This document shows, in pieces, positions 46,376-54,228 of a stretch of 64,000 nt of DNA. This DNA comes from Couchioplanes azureus (GTDB taxonomy: Bacteria; Actinomycetota; Actinomycetes; Mycobacteriales; Micromonosporaceae). The stretch covers positions 1,108,757 to 1,172,756 of the forward strand of contig NZ_BMQY01000001.1 in NCBI RefSeq assembly GCF_014648355.1. Reading direction: 5' to 3'. The notes under the pieces are model-generated. The model ran no database searches. It was not told where the DNA came from and saw nothing but the letters and a program-made list of their open reading frames with translations. Both the position numbers and the translations under genes were made by a program. Position 1 is the first letter of the stretch. Every line of letters begins with the position of its first letter.

Positions 46376-47359
46376 CTACCTCTGGCCCAGAACGATGGCT
46401 CGAAGCTCGTCGACGGTTAGCCACGACTTCGAGCGATGGATCATTCTGTGGCAGTTGGAGCACAGCAGAGCGAGGTCTTGCAGACTGGTCGTCGTTGGCC
46501 CTGTCACGTGCAGCGGTGTTCGGTGGTGGCACTCGATGTAGTCGGCACCGTGTGGCCCGTAGGTCTTGCCGAAGTCGAAGCCGCAGACCTCACATGCAAT
46601 GGCTAAGCCGGCCTTCTTCACCTGCGCAAGCTTGGCTCTCCGGATCTTGGGGTCGCGTTCCCGGCGAAGATGTTGACGCAGCAGGACGCCACCCTCATCA
46701 GCGGTGGCGTCTTCTACGTCGGCGTCTGGCAAGGCTTTCCCTGGTTCCTCGGCCCACAGTGCGGCCCGGATGGCCCTGGCGAGGGCATGCATGTCCGCCG
46801 GGCTGTCAAGGAAGTCGCGGAGGACTTCACCGTCGATGCGGTTGCCGTTGGTGGCGCGTCCCGCGTAGGCAGGGTGAGAGGTAGCGATGTCCGCCATCTT
46901 GCGATGAATGCTGGAGGGCGTCCGGAAGTCGGGGCCGCGCTGGTCCGGTGGATAGATGGAGTGGCTCTGGAGGAGCCTGGACAGCTCGATGACTTCCGGG
47001 TGGGTGCGATCGAGCGGACGCCACCCGTTGGGCTCGATGAGTGCAGAGGCGAGAATGATCTCGTCCCGGGTCCAGTCCTGCCTGGGTATGTAGCGGACTG
47101 TGAACCCGAGTGCTTCGAGCCGAGGGACCACGGTCTTCTCACCGCCGCTGAAGTCGGCCGGTGCAAGCGCCACCCCGGTGCTCAGCCGGTGTGCGCGGCC
47201 AACGATGGCCTTGGAGTCGTAGAGCTGGCCGGCGTGCTGGAGGTAGTAGAGGCGGGAGCGAGAGAAGCCGGTCGCGCGGAGGAACTCCTCGCGCCCGAGT
47301 CGATCGAACTCGGCGATGGCGGCCTGCACGGCGGGTGCGGTGATGTCGGCGAGCGTCAC
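46376..47359 (-). CDS. HNH endonuclease, ScoMcrA-like
   Basis: 327 residues. The N-terminal domain (AIAEFDRLGREEFLRATGFS, YDSKAIVGRAHRLSTG, DFSGGEKTVVPRLEALGF) resembles the head domain of ScoMcrA-like modification-dependent nucleases. The C-terminal HNH has zinc ligands C256, C259, C300, C303 and the catalytic HH (278-279) in ECHHRTPLH, then CSNCHRMIHRS. The middle holds IHRKMADIATSHPAYAG. It likely cuts foreign, perhaps methylated or phosphorothioated, DNA. It is the last gene before attR, a usual cargo position. Confidence 0.85.
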   Translation of the reverse strand: MTLADITAPAVQAAIAEFDRLGREEFLRATGFSRSRLYYLQHAGQLYDSKAIVGRAHRLSTGVALAPADFSGGEKTVVPRLEALGFTVRYIPRQDWTRDEIILASALIEPNGWRPLDRTHPEVIELSRLLQSHSIYPPDQRGPDFRTPSSIHRKMADIATSHPAYAGRATNGNRIDGEVLRDFLDSPADMHALARAIRAALWAEEPGKALPDADVEDATADEGGVLLRQHLRRERDPKIRRAKLAQVKKAGLAIACEVCGFDFGKTYGPHGADYIECHHRTPLHVTGPTTTSLQDLALLCSNCHRMIHRSKSWLTVDELRAIVLGQR

Positions 47360-47395
47360 GGGCTGACCCTAGGGCAGGGGTACGACATCGCGTGG

Positions 47396-47417
47396 TGGTC
47401 TCAGTTCTGGTCTCGTT
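47396..47417 (+). promoter_or_regulatory. putative integrase arm-type sites, attR side
   Basis: tggtctcagtt (47396-47406) and tggtctcgtt (47408-47417) repeat the attL pair at 32584-32606 with the same 12-base spacing and orientation. Confidence 0.65.
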
Positions 47418-47510
47418 CGCCGCGGCTCGCCGACGTTCGCTGCGGTCCGAACATCAGAGAAACACCAGGTCACGCACGGTGGCGACCGCTCGCGGACGGT
47501 GGCTCGCAGA

Positions 47511-47570
47511 CCTCGAAAGCGTGTGAGGGTTTACGCCCTCCAAGGGTTCAAATCCCTTCACCACCGCCAC
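47511..47570 (+). other. attR of the integrated element
   Basis: Copy of the 3' half of tRNA-Ser(CGA) with four changed bases (ttac for gcaa) between 20 and 36 identical bases. No 5' half is present, so it is not a working tRNA. Confidence 0.93.
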
Positions 47571-47573
47571 GGG

Positions 47574-47605
47574 AAACGCCCGGCAGATCCAGCTGCCGGG
47601 CGTTT
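47574..47605 (+). terminator. chromosomal terminator behind attR
   Basis: aaacgcccggcag pairs with ctgccgggcgttt around a 6-base loop, followed by cgctttt. This is the original tRNA-Ser terminator, displaced by the insertion. Confidence 0.85.
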
Positions 47606-47691
47606 CGCTTTTGACGAGTACGGGCACACCGGCGTCCCGTGGCGCACGGCCCGGCTCCTGCCGTCCCGGCCCGGTCGCGCCGCCGCCGGGC

Positions 47692-48276
47692 TTATCCGCG
47701 CTGCTCGCCGGCCGGCTGCCACTTGCGCATCCAGGGCGAGTCCGGCCAGCCCTCTGCCGCGGCCATGATCGGGTACGCCGTGCCACCGTCGATGCCCTCG
47801 CGGATGATGTCGGCGTGGCCGGCGTGCCGGGCCGTCTCCTGGATCAGGTGCAGCAGCACCCAGCGCACCGACCAGTTGTCCAGGTCCTTCGGATTCCACG
47901 GCACCGAGTGGTCGACAGGTACGTCCTGGCCCAGGTCCGGGATCTCCGCGATCGTCTTCTCGGTCCGCGCCGCGACCCGGTCGTAGTAGGCGAACACGTC
48001 CTCGATGGTCTCGCCGTCCGCGAGCCGGAAGTTGTCCTCGTACGCCTGGTAGTCGACCGGGCGCGCCTCGCGGAGCACGGTGGAGATCCAGCCCTCCTCG
48101 GTGGACGCGCAGTGCTTGATCAGGCCGCCGATGGTCAGCGAGCTCGCCGTCGAGGCGGTGCGGAGCTGATCGGGGGTGAGTCCGTAGGCGGTGAGCCGCA
48201 GCACGTACCGCATCTGGGCGAGGTAGGCGAGCAGACCCTCGCGCTCGTTGCCGATGGCGCCGACCTGACCGGGCAT
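47692..48276 (-). CDS. DinB-family protein
   Basis: 194 residues with the four-helix DinB/YfiT-like fold: YLAQMRYVLRLTAYGLTPDQ, IKHCASTEEGWISTVL with the first metal His, and LLHLIQETARHAGHADIIRE with two more His (HLIQETARHAGH). Members include metal-dependent thiol transferases (mycothiol or bacillithiol users). A mycothiol-dependent reaction is plausible in an actinomycete but not shown. It is monocistronic. Confidence 0.9.
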   Translation of the reverse strand: MPGQVGAIGNEREGLLAYLAQMRYVLRLTAYGLTPDQLRTASTASSLTIGGLIKHCASTEEGWISTVLREARPVDYQAYEDNFRLADGETIEDVFAYYDRVAARTEKTIAEIPDLGQDVPVDHSVPWNPKDLDNWSVRWVLLHLIQETARHAGHADIIREGIDGGTAYPIMAAAEGWPDSPWMRKWQPAGEQRG

Positions 48277-48315
48277 GACGTTCTCCTGTCCTCGGTTTCC
48301 CTTACCAGGAGAAGC

Positions 48316-49431
48316 CTAGGAACTATTGCGGTCAGTTCCCGGCCGCAATCCCGCGACTTTCCGGCCGACCCGGGTGACCCACCCTCCCGCGCGCCCCAGG
48401 CTCAGCAGGGCTTCCCGATCCGGTTCGATCTCCACCGGTACGCCTTCCGCGGCCGGCCATCCGCGTCTCAGCTCCCCGGGCCGGCGCAGCAGCGGGGTCA
48501 GCGCGCCGACCGGCTCCGGCTCGGCGAGACGGGCGGCATAGGCGTGCAGGTCCTCGACGACACCGGGCAGCACCCGCCGGACCGCCGCCGCGTTGCCGCC
48601 GCACATGGCGGCGACGAGCTCGGCGCGGGTCGCCGCCACCCGGGTACCGTCCCGGAACGAGCCGGCGGCGAGGGCGGCGGCGAGCGGGTGCCCGTCGATC
48701 AGGTTGGCGAGGGCCGCGGCGAGCAGGTGCGGGACGTGGCTGATCCGGGCGACGGCCTCGTCGTGCTCGTCCGCGCCGGCCGGTACGACCCGGGCACCGA
48801 TCGAGGTGTAGAGCGCGGCGAGGCTCAGCCAGTCGTCGAGCGGGGTCTCCGGGTCGAGGCAGAGCACCCAGGCGCAGCCGTCGAACAGGTTCGGATCGGA
48901 GGCGAGGAAGCTCGACTCCTCCTTGCCGGCCATGGGGTGCCCGCCGACGTATCTGCGGCCCGCGAGCAGGTCGCGGACCGGGCCCTTGACCGAGGTGACG
49001 TCGGTGATCAGACCGGGGAAGCCGTCGAGCGCGCCCACCACGCCCGGCAGCGCGGGCAGCGGTACCGCGAGCACGACGACGTCGGCGCCCGCGACGGCGG
49101 CGGGAATGTCGCCCGCCACGTGCCAGGCAGGCTGCGCGCTCGAACCCGAACCCGAACCCGCAGCCGCACCCGCATCCGCGACCTCGCCCGGCGGGGCGGC
49201 CGGGTCCCTCGCGCCCTGGCCCGGCGGGGTGGCCGGGTCCCTCGCACCCTGGCCCGGCGGGGTGGCCGGGTCGGTCGCGGCCTGGCCCGGCGGGGTGGCT
49301 CGGGCCAGGGCGGCCGCGGCCTGGCGGGTGGTGGCGCCGATGTCGTAGCCCGTCACCCGGTGGCCGTGGGCGGCGAGGGCCCGCAGCAGCGACCCGCCGA
49401 TGAGTCCGAGGCCGATGATCGCGACGTTCAC
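48316..49431 (-). CDS. tyrA: prephenate dehydrogenase with low-complexity insertion
   Basis: It makes 4-hydroxyphenylpyruvate for tyrosine synthesis using NAD(P). It starts MNVAIIGLGLIGGSLLRAL (dinucleotide loop GLGLIGG), with ITDVTSVKGPV and the catalytic-region GGHPMAGKEESSF. Between the first helix and the next strand lies an insert of about 60 residues (from ATPPGQAA to SSAQPAWH) with repeats of DPATPPGQGAR, which should be an exposed loop of the Rossmann fold. The rest aligns with the family. It is in no operon with other aromatic genes. Confidence 0.92.
   Translation of the reverse strand: MNVAIIGLGLIGGSLLRALAAHGHRVTGYDIGATTRQAAAALARATPPGQAATDPATPPGQGARDPATPPGQGARDPAAPPGEVADAGAAAGSGSGSSAQPAWHVAGDIPAAVAGADVVVLAVPLPALPGVVGALDGFPGLITDVTSVKGPVRDLLAGRRYVGGHPMAGKEESSFLASDPNLFDGCAWVLCLDPETPLDDWLSLAALYTSIGARVVPAGADEHDEAVARISHVPHLLAAALANLIDGHPLAAALAAGSFRDGTRVAATRAELVAAMCGGNAAAVRRVLPGVVEDLHAYAARLAEPEPVGALTPLLRRPGELRRGWPAAEGVPVEIEPDREALLSLGRAGGWVTRVGRKVAGLRPGTDRNSS
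49185..49315. repeat. 33-bp coding repeat in tyrA
   Basis: Units with ggcccggcggggtggccggg and tccctcgc occur four times and encode the DPATPPGQGAR peptide on the minus strand. The spacing is a multiple of three. Confidence 0.8.
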
Positions 49432-49534
49432 GCCGGTGACTGTCGCACACGGCCGGACATCATCCGTACGGCCGTGTGGGTTTTAGTCCGTTTCGTCACT
49501 AGATAACCCGCATCAACGCCGTTACGGTCGAGAA

Positions 49535-50689
49535 GTGACGTACAGGGGCAAACTTCGCAAGCAGATCATGGTCGTGGGGACGGTGATCGGCGCGGTCGTC
49601 GCGGCGCTGGCCACCCCCGCACAGGCGGCGCCCTCGGAGTCCTCGGATTCCGTGCCGGGCTTCAACGGGACAGTGCTCGCCGTGGCGTACTCCGGAAGCA
49701 CGATCTTCCTCGGCGGCACCTTCACGTCCGCCCTGGTGAACGGCAAGACGGTCGCGCGGAACCGGCTCGCCGCGGTCAACGCGTACACCGGGGAACTGCT
49801 GCCCTGGGCGCCGTCCGCCGACGGCCGGGTGAAGGCGCTCGCGGTGAGCGGATCGTCCGTCTACGTCGGTGGCGACTTCCTCTACGTCAGCGGGCAGAAG
49901 CGGGACAGCCTCGCCCGGATCGACGTCACCACCGGCGCCGTCTCCAGCACGTTCAAGCACGCGATCGAGGGCCGGCCGTACGCGCTGGCCGCCGCGAACG
50001 GCCGCCTCTACGTCGGCGGGACGCTCACCAAGGTCAACGGCCTGACCCGTACCAGGCTCGCCGCCTTCGACCTCTCCAGCGGCGTCCTCGACAGCGCCTG
50101 GAAGCCTACGACCGACGACCAGGTCGAGGCGCTCGCCACCGCCGGCGGCCGGGTGTACGTCGGCGGCAAGTTCCACCAGGTCAACGGCACGTCGGGGTAC
50201 GACCGCCTGGTGGCGCTCGACCCGTACTCGGCCGCGATCGTCACCGGGTTCAAGCCGAGGCCGGCCGTCATCGTCTTCGCCGTCACCGCCACCTCCGACG
50301 GCGTCTACACGGCGCACGGAGGCCAGGGCGGTACGGCAGCGGCGTACACGCTCACCGGCACCAAGCGCTGGAGCGCGACCTTCGACGGCGACGCGCAGGC
50401 CGTGACCACGCTCGGCGACACGGTGTACGTGGGCGGCCACTTCGACCACGCCTGCCGCACGGCCCGCACCGGAGACCAGGGCGTCTGCCTCGACGGCGCG
50501 GACGACCGGGTCAAGCTCGCCGGCCTGGCGATGAACGACGGCCACCTGCGCGACTGGACGGCCAACATGAACGGCATCGAAGGGGTGCTGACCCTGGCAA
50601 GCAACCCGAGCCTCGGCGCGATCGCCGCCGGCGGCGCGTTCACGACGATCAACGGAGTGACGCAGAAGCGGTTCGCGCAGTTCAGCTAG
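49535..50689 (+). CDS. secreted beta-propeller-like (delta-60 repeat) protein
   Basis: 384 residues with a signal peptide (KLRKQIMVVGTVIGAVVAAL...AQAA). Repeats such as VYVGGDFLYVSGQKRDSLAR, LYVGGTLTKVNGLTRTRLAA and VYVGGKFHQVNGT recur about every 45-50 residues, a delta-60/propeller pattern. The role is unknown; such domains bind glycans or proteins outside the cell. GTG 49535 has tacggt at -10 distance and may be leaderless. Confidence 0.85.
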   Translation: MTYRGKLRKQIMVVGTVIGAVVAALATPAQAAPSESSDSVPGFNGTVLAVAYSGSTIFLGGTFTSALVNGKTVARNRLAAVNAYTGELLPWAPSADGRVKALAVSGSSVYVGGDFLYVSGQKRDSLARIDVTTGAVSSTFKHAIEGRPYALAAANGRLYVGGTLTKVNGLTRTRLAAFDLSSGVLDSAWKPTTDDQVEALATAGGRVYVGGKFHQVNGTSGYDRLVALDPYSAAIVTGFKPRPAVIVFAVTATSDGVYTAHGGQGGTAAAYTLTGTKRWSATFDGDAQAVTTLGDTVYVGGHFDHACRTARTGDQGVCLDGADDRVKLAGLAMNDGHLRDWTANMNGIEGVLTLASNPSLGAIAAGGAFTTINGVTQKRFAQFS

Positions 50690-50784
50690 GCCCCGACCGG
50701 CGCGCCGTCACCGCGGCCCGCCAGCGCACGAGCCGGCTTCTCCACCGCACGAGCAAGGCTGCATCCCCGGCTTCACACCGCACA

Positions 50785-50820
50785 GCAAGGCCGCATCCCC
50801 GGGCGAGGATGCGGCCTTGC
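50785..50820. terminator. terminator between converging genes
   Basis: gcaaggccgcatcc (50785-50798) pairs perfectly with ggatgcggccttgc (50807-50820). Confidence 0.85.
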
Positions 50821-50831
50821 GCGTGCGCCGG

Positions 50832-51590
50832 TCAGCCCTTGCAGCGGTGGGTCTTCCGCCACGACTCGACCTCGGCCACCGGGCTCTTGCCGCCGCCCTT
50901 GCGCCACGAGGTCAGGTAGGGCGCCGGCCAGACGACACCGCGCCGGACATCCCAGTCGCCCACCTCCGCGCACGGCGGCGAGATGCCGTAGTGCAGGTGG
51001 CAGACGTTGTTCGCGTTGCCGGTACGGCCCACCTTGCCGAGCTGCTGGCCGGCCCGTACCCGCACGCCCGGCTCGATGCCGGACTGCACCTTGCTCAGGT
51101 GCGAGCCGTAGTAGCGCACACCGTCGTCGCCGAGGATCGACACGAAGAGGCCGCCGTTGAGGGGACCGTCCGGCCGGCCCTTCACGTACGCGTCCTTCAG
51201 GCTGATCTCGAGCACCACACCGCTGGTCGTGGCGACGAACGGCTCCCCGCAGTCGGCGAAGAGGTCGGTCGCCGGATACCCCGAGTGCGTCGGGTGGTAG
51301 TCGACGTTCGACGCCTGCACGGGGAACACATACTTCACGTTCACCGGCGCTTTGCCCTTTGCCGCGGCCGGCGGCTTGCTGGTCGCGGCGGCGGGCGACG
51401 TGCTCGCCGCGGCGGACGGAGTCGCGGACGGTGGCGGGGCGGAGGCCGGCGCGGGCACGGACGCCGGCGCCGTCGAGGGCTCCAGGAACTGCGGCGTCGC
51501 GGTCGCCGACGGTCCGTCCGCCGGCGCGCCGCAGGCGGCGAGCGAGAGTGCGGCGAAGGTCAGGACCGAGAGGGTACGCGGGGAAAGCAC
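50832..51590 (-). CDS. M23-family (LytM) peptidase lipoprotein
   Basis: 252 residues from GTG 51590. A signal peptide with lipobox SLAACG, a long Ala/Pro/Ser linker (about 25-80), then the LytM domain: HPTHSGYPATDLFADCG with the first His and Asp, and NVCHLHYGI (HxH) with the zinc-binding His. All expected metal ligands are present, so it can cleave peptide cross-links of the cell wall. The start is close to the divergent next gene (90 bases). Confidence 0.9.
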   Translation of the reverse strand: MLSPRTLSVLTFAALSLAACGAPADGPSATATPQFLEPSTAPASVPAPASAPPPSATPSAAASTSPAAATSKPPAAAKGKAPVNVKYVFPVQASNVDYHPTHSGYPATDLFADCGEPFVATTSGVVLEISLKDAYVKGRPDGPLNGGLFVSILGDDGVRYYGSHLSKVQSGIEPGVRVRAGQQLGKVGRTGNANNVCHLHYGISPPCAEVGDWDVRRGVVWPAPYLTSWRKGGGKSPVAEVESWRKTHRCKG

Positions 51591-51680
51591 CGCGCCATCC
51601 TGGCAGAGATCTTCCTGCCCCGCAGGTCGGCCGCCGGTGGTTAGGGTTGACCGGGGAACCCTCGACGCCGGGAGGATGGC

Positions 51681-52574
51681 ATGGCCGAGCACCGCGGAGG
51701 CTGGGACGACATGCCCCGGCCCGCCGGATGGCTGCCGTCGCCCGGCGAGGAGATCGAGCCCGGCGCACACGAGCCGCCGCGGCACGAGCGGCCGCCGCAC
51801 GAGCCGCCGGCGCCGCACGTACCGCCCCCGCACGTGCCGCAGGCCGCACAGGGGCACCCGGCCGCGCACATGTCACCCGCCTCGCCCCTGCTGGCCGCCG
51901 CGCACCCCGCCTCCGGCCCGCAGCTGGCACCTGGCCGAGACTTGGCACCCGGCCACCACTTGGCGCCCGAGCCCCACATGCCGCCTAACCCGCACACGCC
52001 GCCCGGCTCGCACATGCCCCCCGGCTCCTACACGCCGCCCGGCTCGCACATGCCCCCCGGCTCGCACATGCCGCCCGGCTCGCACATGCCGCCCGGCTCG
52101 CACATGCCGCCCGGCTCGCACATGCCGCCCGGCTCGCACATGCCGCCCGGCTCGCACATGCCGCCCGGCCCCTACATGGCGCCCGGCTCGCACATGGCCC
52201 CGCACGCGGCGTTCGGGCCGCACGTGGTGGCCGGCCCGCATCTGCAACCCGGGCAGCAGATGTTTCCCGGCATGATGACGCGGCCCGTGTACCGGGAGCC
52301 GCACCCGATCCGCACCGGCCCGCTGCTGGCCGGGCTCGGCGCCACATCGGTGTGGTTCGCCCTCTTCGGCGCCATCGGCCGGGATCTGCTCGGCTACGCC
52401 TGGTGGACCATCGCCGCGGCGGTCTCCGCGTGGCTGGTGACGCTCCTCCTGGGCGCCCGCGGTGACCGTGCCGTGGCGGTGGGCATAGCGCTGGCGAGCG
52501 GCCTCGGTCTATCGATAGCCACCGGTTTCGTCGGTGCGAGGTGGATCACCACCGAAGACTGGCCTCTATGGTGA
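51681..52574 (+). CDS. PPGSHM-repeat membrane protein
   Basis: 297 residues. The N-terminal 200 are Pro/His-rich with about eleven copies of the six-residue unit PPGSHM or a variant (PPGSYT, APGSHM). The C-terminal 90 have three membrane helices (GPLLAGLGATSVWFALFGAI, WWTIAAAVSAWLVTLLLG, AVGIALASGLGLSIATGFVG). The His- and Met-rich tract faces the cytosol if the N-terminus is inside, and could bind metal such as copper or nickel; this is inference from composition. It is divergent from the M23 gene. Confidence 0.8.
   Translation: MAEHRGGWDDMPRPAGWLPSPGEEIEPGAHEPPRHERPPHEPPAPHVPPPHVPQAAQGHPAAHMSPASPLLAAAHPASGPQLAPGRDLAPGHHLAPEPHMPPNPHTPPGSHMPPGSYTPPGSHMPPGSHMPPGSHMPPGSHMPPGSHMPPGSHMPPGSHMPPGPYMAPGSHMAPHAAFGPHVVAGPHLQPGQQMFPGMMTRPVYREPHPIRTGPLLAGLGATSVWFALFGAIGRDLLGYAWWTIAAAVSAWLVTLLLGARGDRAVAVGIALASGLGLSIATGFVGARWITTEDWPLW
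52000..52180. repeat. 18-bp coding minisatellite
   Basis: ccgcccggctcgcacatg repeats about ten times in frame; the middle six copies are identical, a sign of recent expansion or contraction. Confidence 0.93.
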
Positions 52575-52677
52575 ATGTCCAGCTCTGCGGCGATGTGTCA
52601 TCGACGATCAGTACGCTCCCGGTAGCGCAGCGCACTCGGCCTTGACGAACGCCGGACGGCTCGGCAGTCTCGGCCTC

Positions 52678-52845
52678 ATGGCCCACGTACCGCAGCGACT
52701 CGACCCTGATCGTCGCCGTCGCAGGCTCGAGCTCCTCGCCGCTCTGGCCAACGCGAAGACGGCCCGCGAGTCCGCCCAGCCCCAGCGCCTCCGCGGCGCC
52801 CGCATCCGCGAACTGATCGCAAGCCGCCGCCGCCTGGTCAACTGA
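52678..52845 (+). CDS. small Arg-rich hypothetical protein
   Basis: 55 residues starting MAHVPQRLDPDRRRRRLELL, with a predicted amphipathic helix (LLAALANAKTARESAQ) and a basic tail. It has no clear ribosome site and could be spurious, but the residue mix is not low-complexity. Confidence 0.4.
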   Translation: MAHVPQRLDPDRRRRRLELLAALANAKTARESAQPQRLRGARIRELIASRRRLVN

Positions 52846-53071
52846 CCTCCCCACGCCGGCCCCGCCGCCAGGCTCACTGAGCCACCGCCCACCCGCCCCC
52901 GCCGCCAGGCCGACACAGCCACCGCCCACCGGCCCCCGCACCTGGCTCACTGGGCCACCGCCCGCCGGCCGGCCACCTGTGGCCAACCGAGCCCACGGAC
53001 CCTGAGACCCGACCATGGCGAGCCACAAAGCCCCTGGTCAGAGCCCTTGGCCAGCGGCTCGCCGACTCCGC

Positions 53072-54034
53072 CTAGAGCTTCTCGCCGCGGTCGAGACGCA
53101 CCACCCGGCGATCCGTGACCACGGCCGTGACCAGGTCGTTCGGCGTGATGTCGAAGGCCGGGTTGACCGCCGCGGAGAACGGTGTCACCTCCGCCGCTCC
53201 CCGGTCCTCGATCTCCACCGCGGCCCCGTCCGGCGTGTCCATGTCGACGGTCGACTCCGGGGCCACCACCACGAACGGCACCCCGGCCCGCCGGGCACCG
53301 AGCGCATGCGCGTACGTGCCGACCTTGTTGACGACGTCACCGTTGGCGCAGATCCGGTCGGCGCCGAGGATGACCACGTCCGCTTCGCCGCGGGCCAGCA
53401 GGAACGGGCCCGCCGAGTCGACCGCGACCCGGAAGCCGATCCCGGCGCGCTCCAGCTCCCAGGCGGTCAACCGGGCGCCCTGCAGCAGCGGCCGGGTCTC
53501 GCTGGCGATGACCCCGGCCAGGGCACCCCGCCGCTGCAGCTCGAACACCACCGCCAGCGCCGTGCCACCGACGACCGCGGCGAGGGCGCCGGTGTTGCAG
53601 TGGGTCAGCACCCGGGGCCGCTCCCCGCAGAGCTCCTGCACCAGATCGGCGCCGAGCGCGGCCATGGCCGCCGAGGCCGCGACCTCCTCGTCCCGTACGG
53701 CGCAGGCCTCGGCGAGCACCGCCTCGGCCCCGTCGCCGAGCCGGGCGGCGGCCCGGCGCGCCCCGCGAGCGAGGTTCACTGCGGTGGGCCGGGCAACCTC
53801 CACCGCTCGTACGGCGCGAGCCAGCCCCTCGGCGTCCCCGGCGAACTCCCGCGCAGCAAGGGCCACGCCGAACGCACCGGCCACCCCGAGCGCGGGAGCA
53901 CCCCGCACGGCGAGCGACCGGATCGCCGCGATCAGCTCGGCGACGGCGGTGACCCGCAGCACCTTGAGCTCGCCGGGCAGGGCGGTCTGGTCGATGAGCT
54001 CGACGGCCCCGTCGACCCAGTCAATGGTCCGCAT
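53072..54034 (-). CDS. mtnA: S-methyl-5-thioribose-1-phosphate isomerase
   Basis: It isomerises methylthioribose-1-phosphate in the methionine salvage pathway. Start MRTIDWVDGAVELIDQTALPG, AIRSLAVRGAPALGVAGAFG, the catalytic Cys in VLTHCNTGALA and the Asp in LGADRICANGDVVNKVGTY are all present. About 320 residues from ATG 54034. It is related to eIF2B, but the active-site residues mark it as MtnA. No other salvage gene is adjacent. Confidence 0.93.
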   Translation of the reverse strand: MRTIDWVDGAVELIDQTALPGELKVLRVTAVAELIAAIRSLAVRGAPALGVAGAFGVALAAREFAGDAEGLARAVRAVEVARPTAVNLARGARRAAARLGDGAEAVLAEACAVRDEEVAASAAMAALGADLVQELCGERPRVLTHCNTGALAAVVGGTALAVVFELQRRGALAGVIASETRPLLQGARLTAWELERAGIGFRVAVDSAGPFLLARGEADVVILGADRICANGDVVNKVGTYAHALGARRAGVPFVVVAPESTVDMDTPDGAAVEIEDRGAAEVTPFSAAVNPAFDITPNDLVTAVVTDRRVVRLDRGEKL

Positions 54035-54145
54035 GCGCCGCAGCCTAACCGCACCGAAGAACCGGCCGGACAAACCGCAGGCCGCTCGCGTGACAGAGCG
54101 GGCCGGCACGCCCACAGGCGAGCCCGCACGCCCACAACCGGGCCG

Positions 54146-54225
54146 CGCACGTCCACGAGCGGGCCGGCACGTCCACGAGCGGGCCGGCACGTCCACGAGC
54201 GGGCCGGCACGTCCACGAGCGGGCG
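54146..54225. repeat. 20-bp tandem repeat
   Basis: cacgtccacgagcgggccgg occurs four times (starting 54148, 54168, 54188 and 54208), with degenerate units just before. It lies between mtnA and the DUF885 gene. Confidence 0.9.
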
Positions 54226-54228
54226 GGA

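Larger units (their letters stand above)
32495..47570. mobile_element. actinomycete integrative and conjugative element (AICE) in tRNA-Ser(CGA)
   Basis: About 15 kb bounded by att repeats. Gene order from attL: int, xis, DUF3631 ATPase, Prim-Pol, two small AICE proteins, FtsK-type translocase, hypothetical protein, GNARVG-repeat protein, Nudix protein, SpdB-like membrane protein, two small proteins, DUF6284-like protein, then divergently a GntR-kinase and a P-loop kinase, and finally a membrane protein and an HNH nuclease. AICEs replicate, and one FtsK-like protein moves double-stranded DNA to the recipient. Replication, integration, transfer and regulation modules all look intact. The cargo at 43.4-47.4 kb has visibly lower GC than the rest. 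Confidence 0.93.

Noticed and set aside
47511-47570. A second tRNA-Ser gene
   Set aside because: Only the 3' half is present; no acceptor 5' strand or D-arm precedes it, so it is attR.
52000-52180. 18-bp repeats as a CRISPR or binding-site array
   Set aside because: They are in-frame codons of one protein with no spacers.
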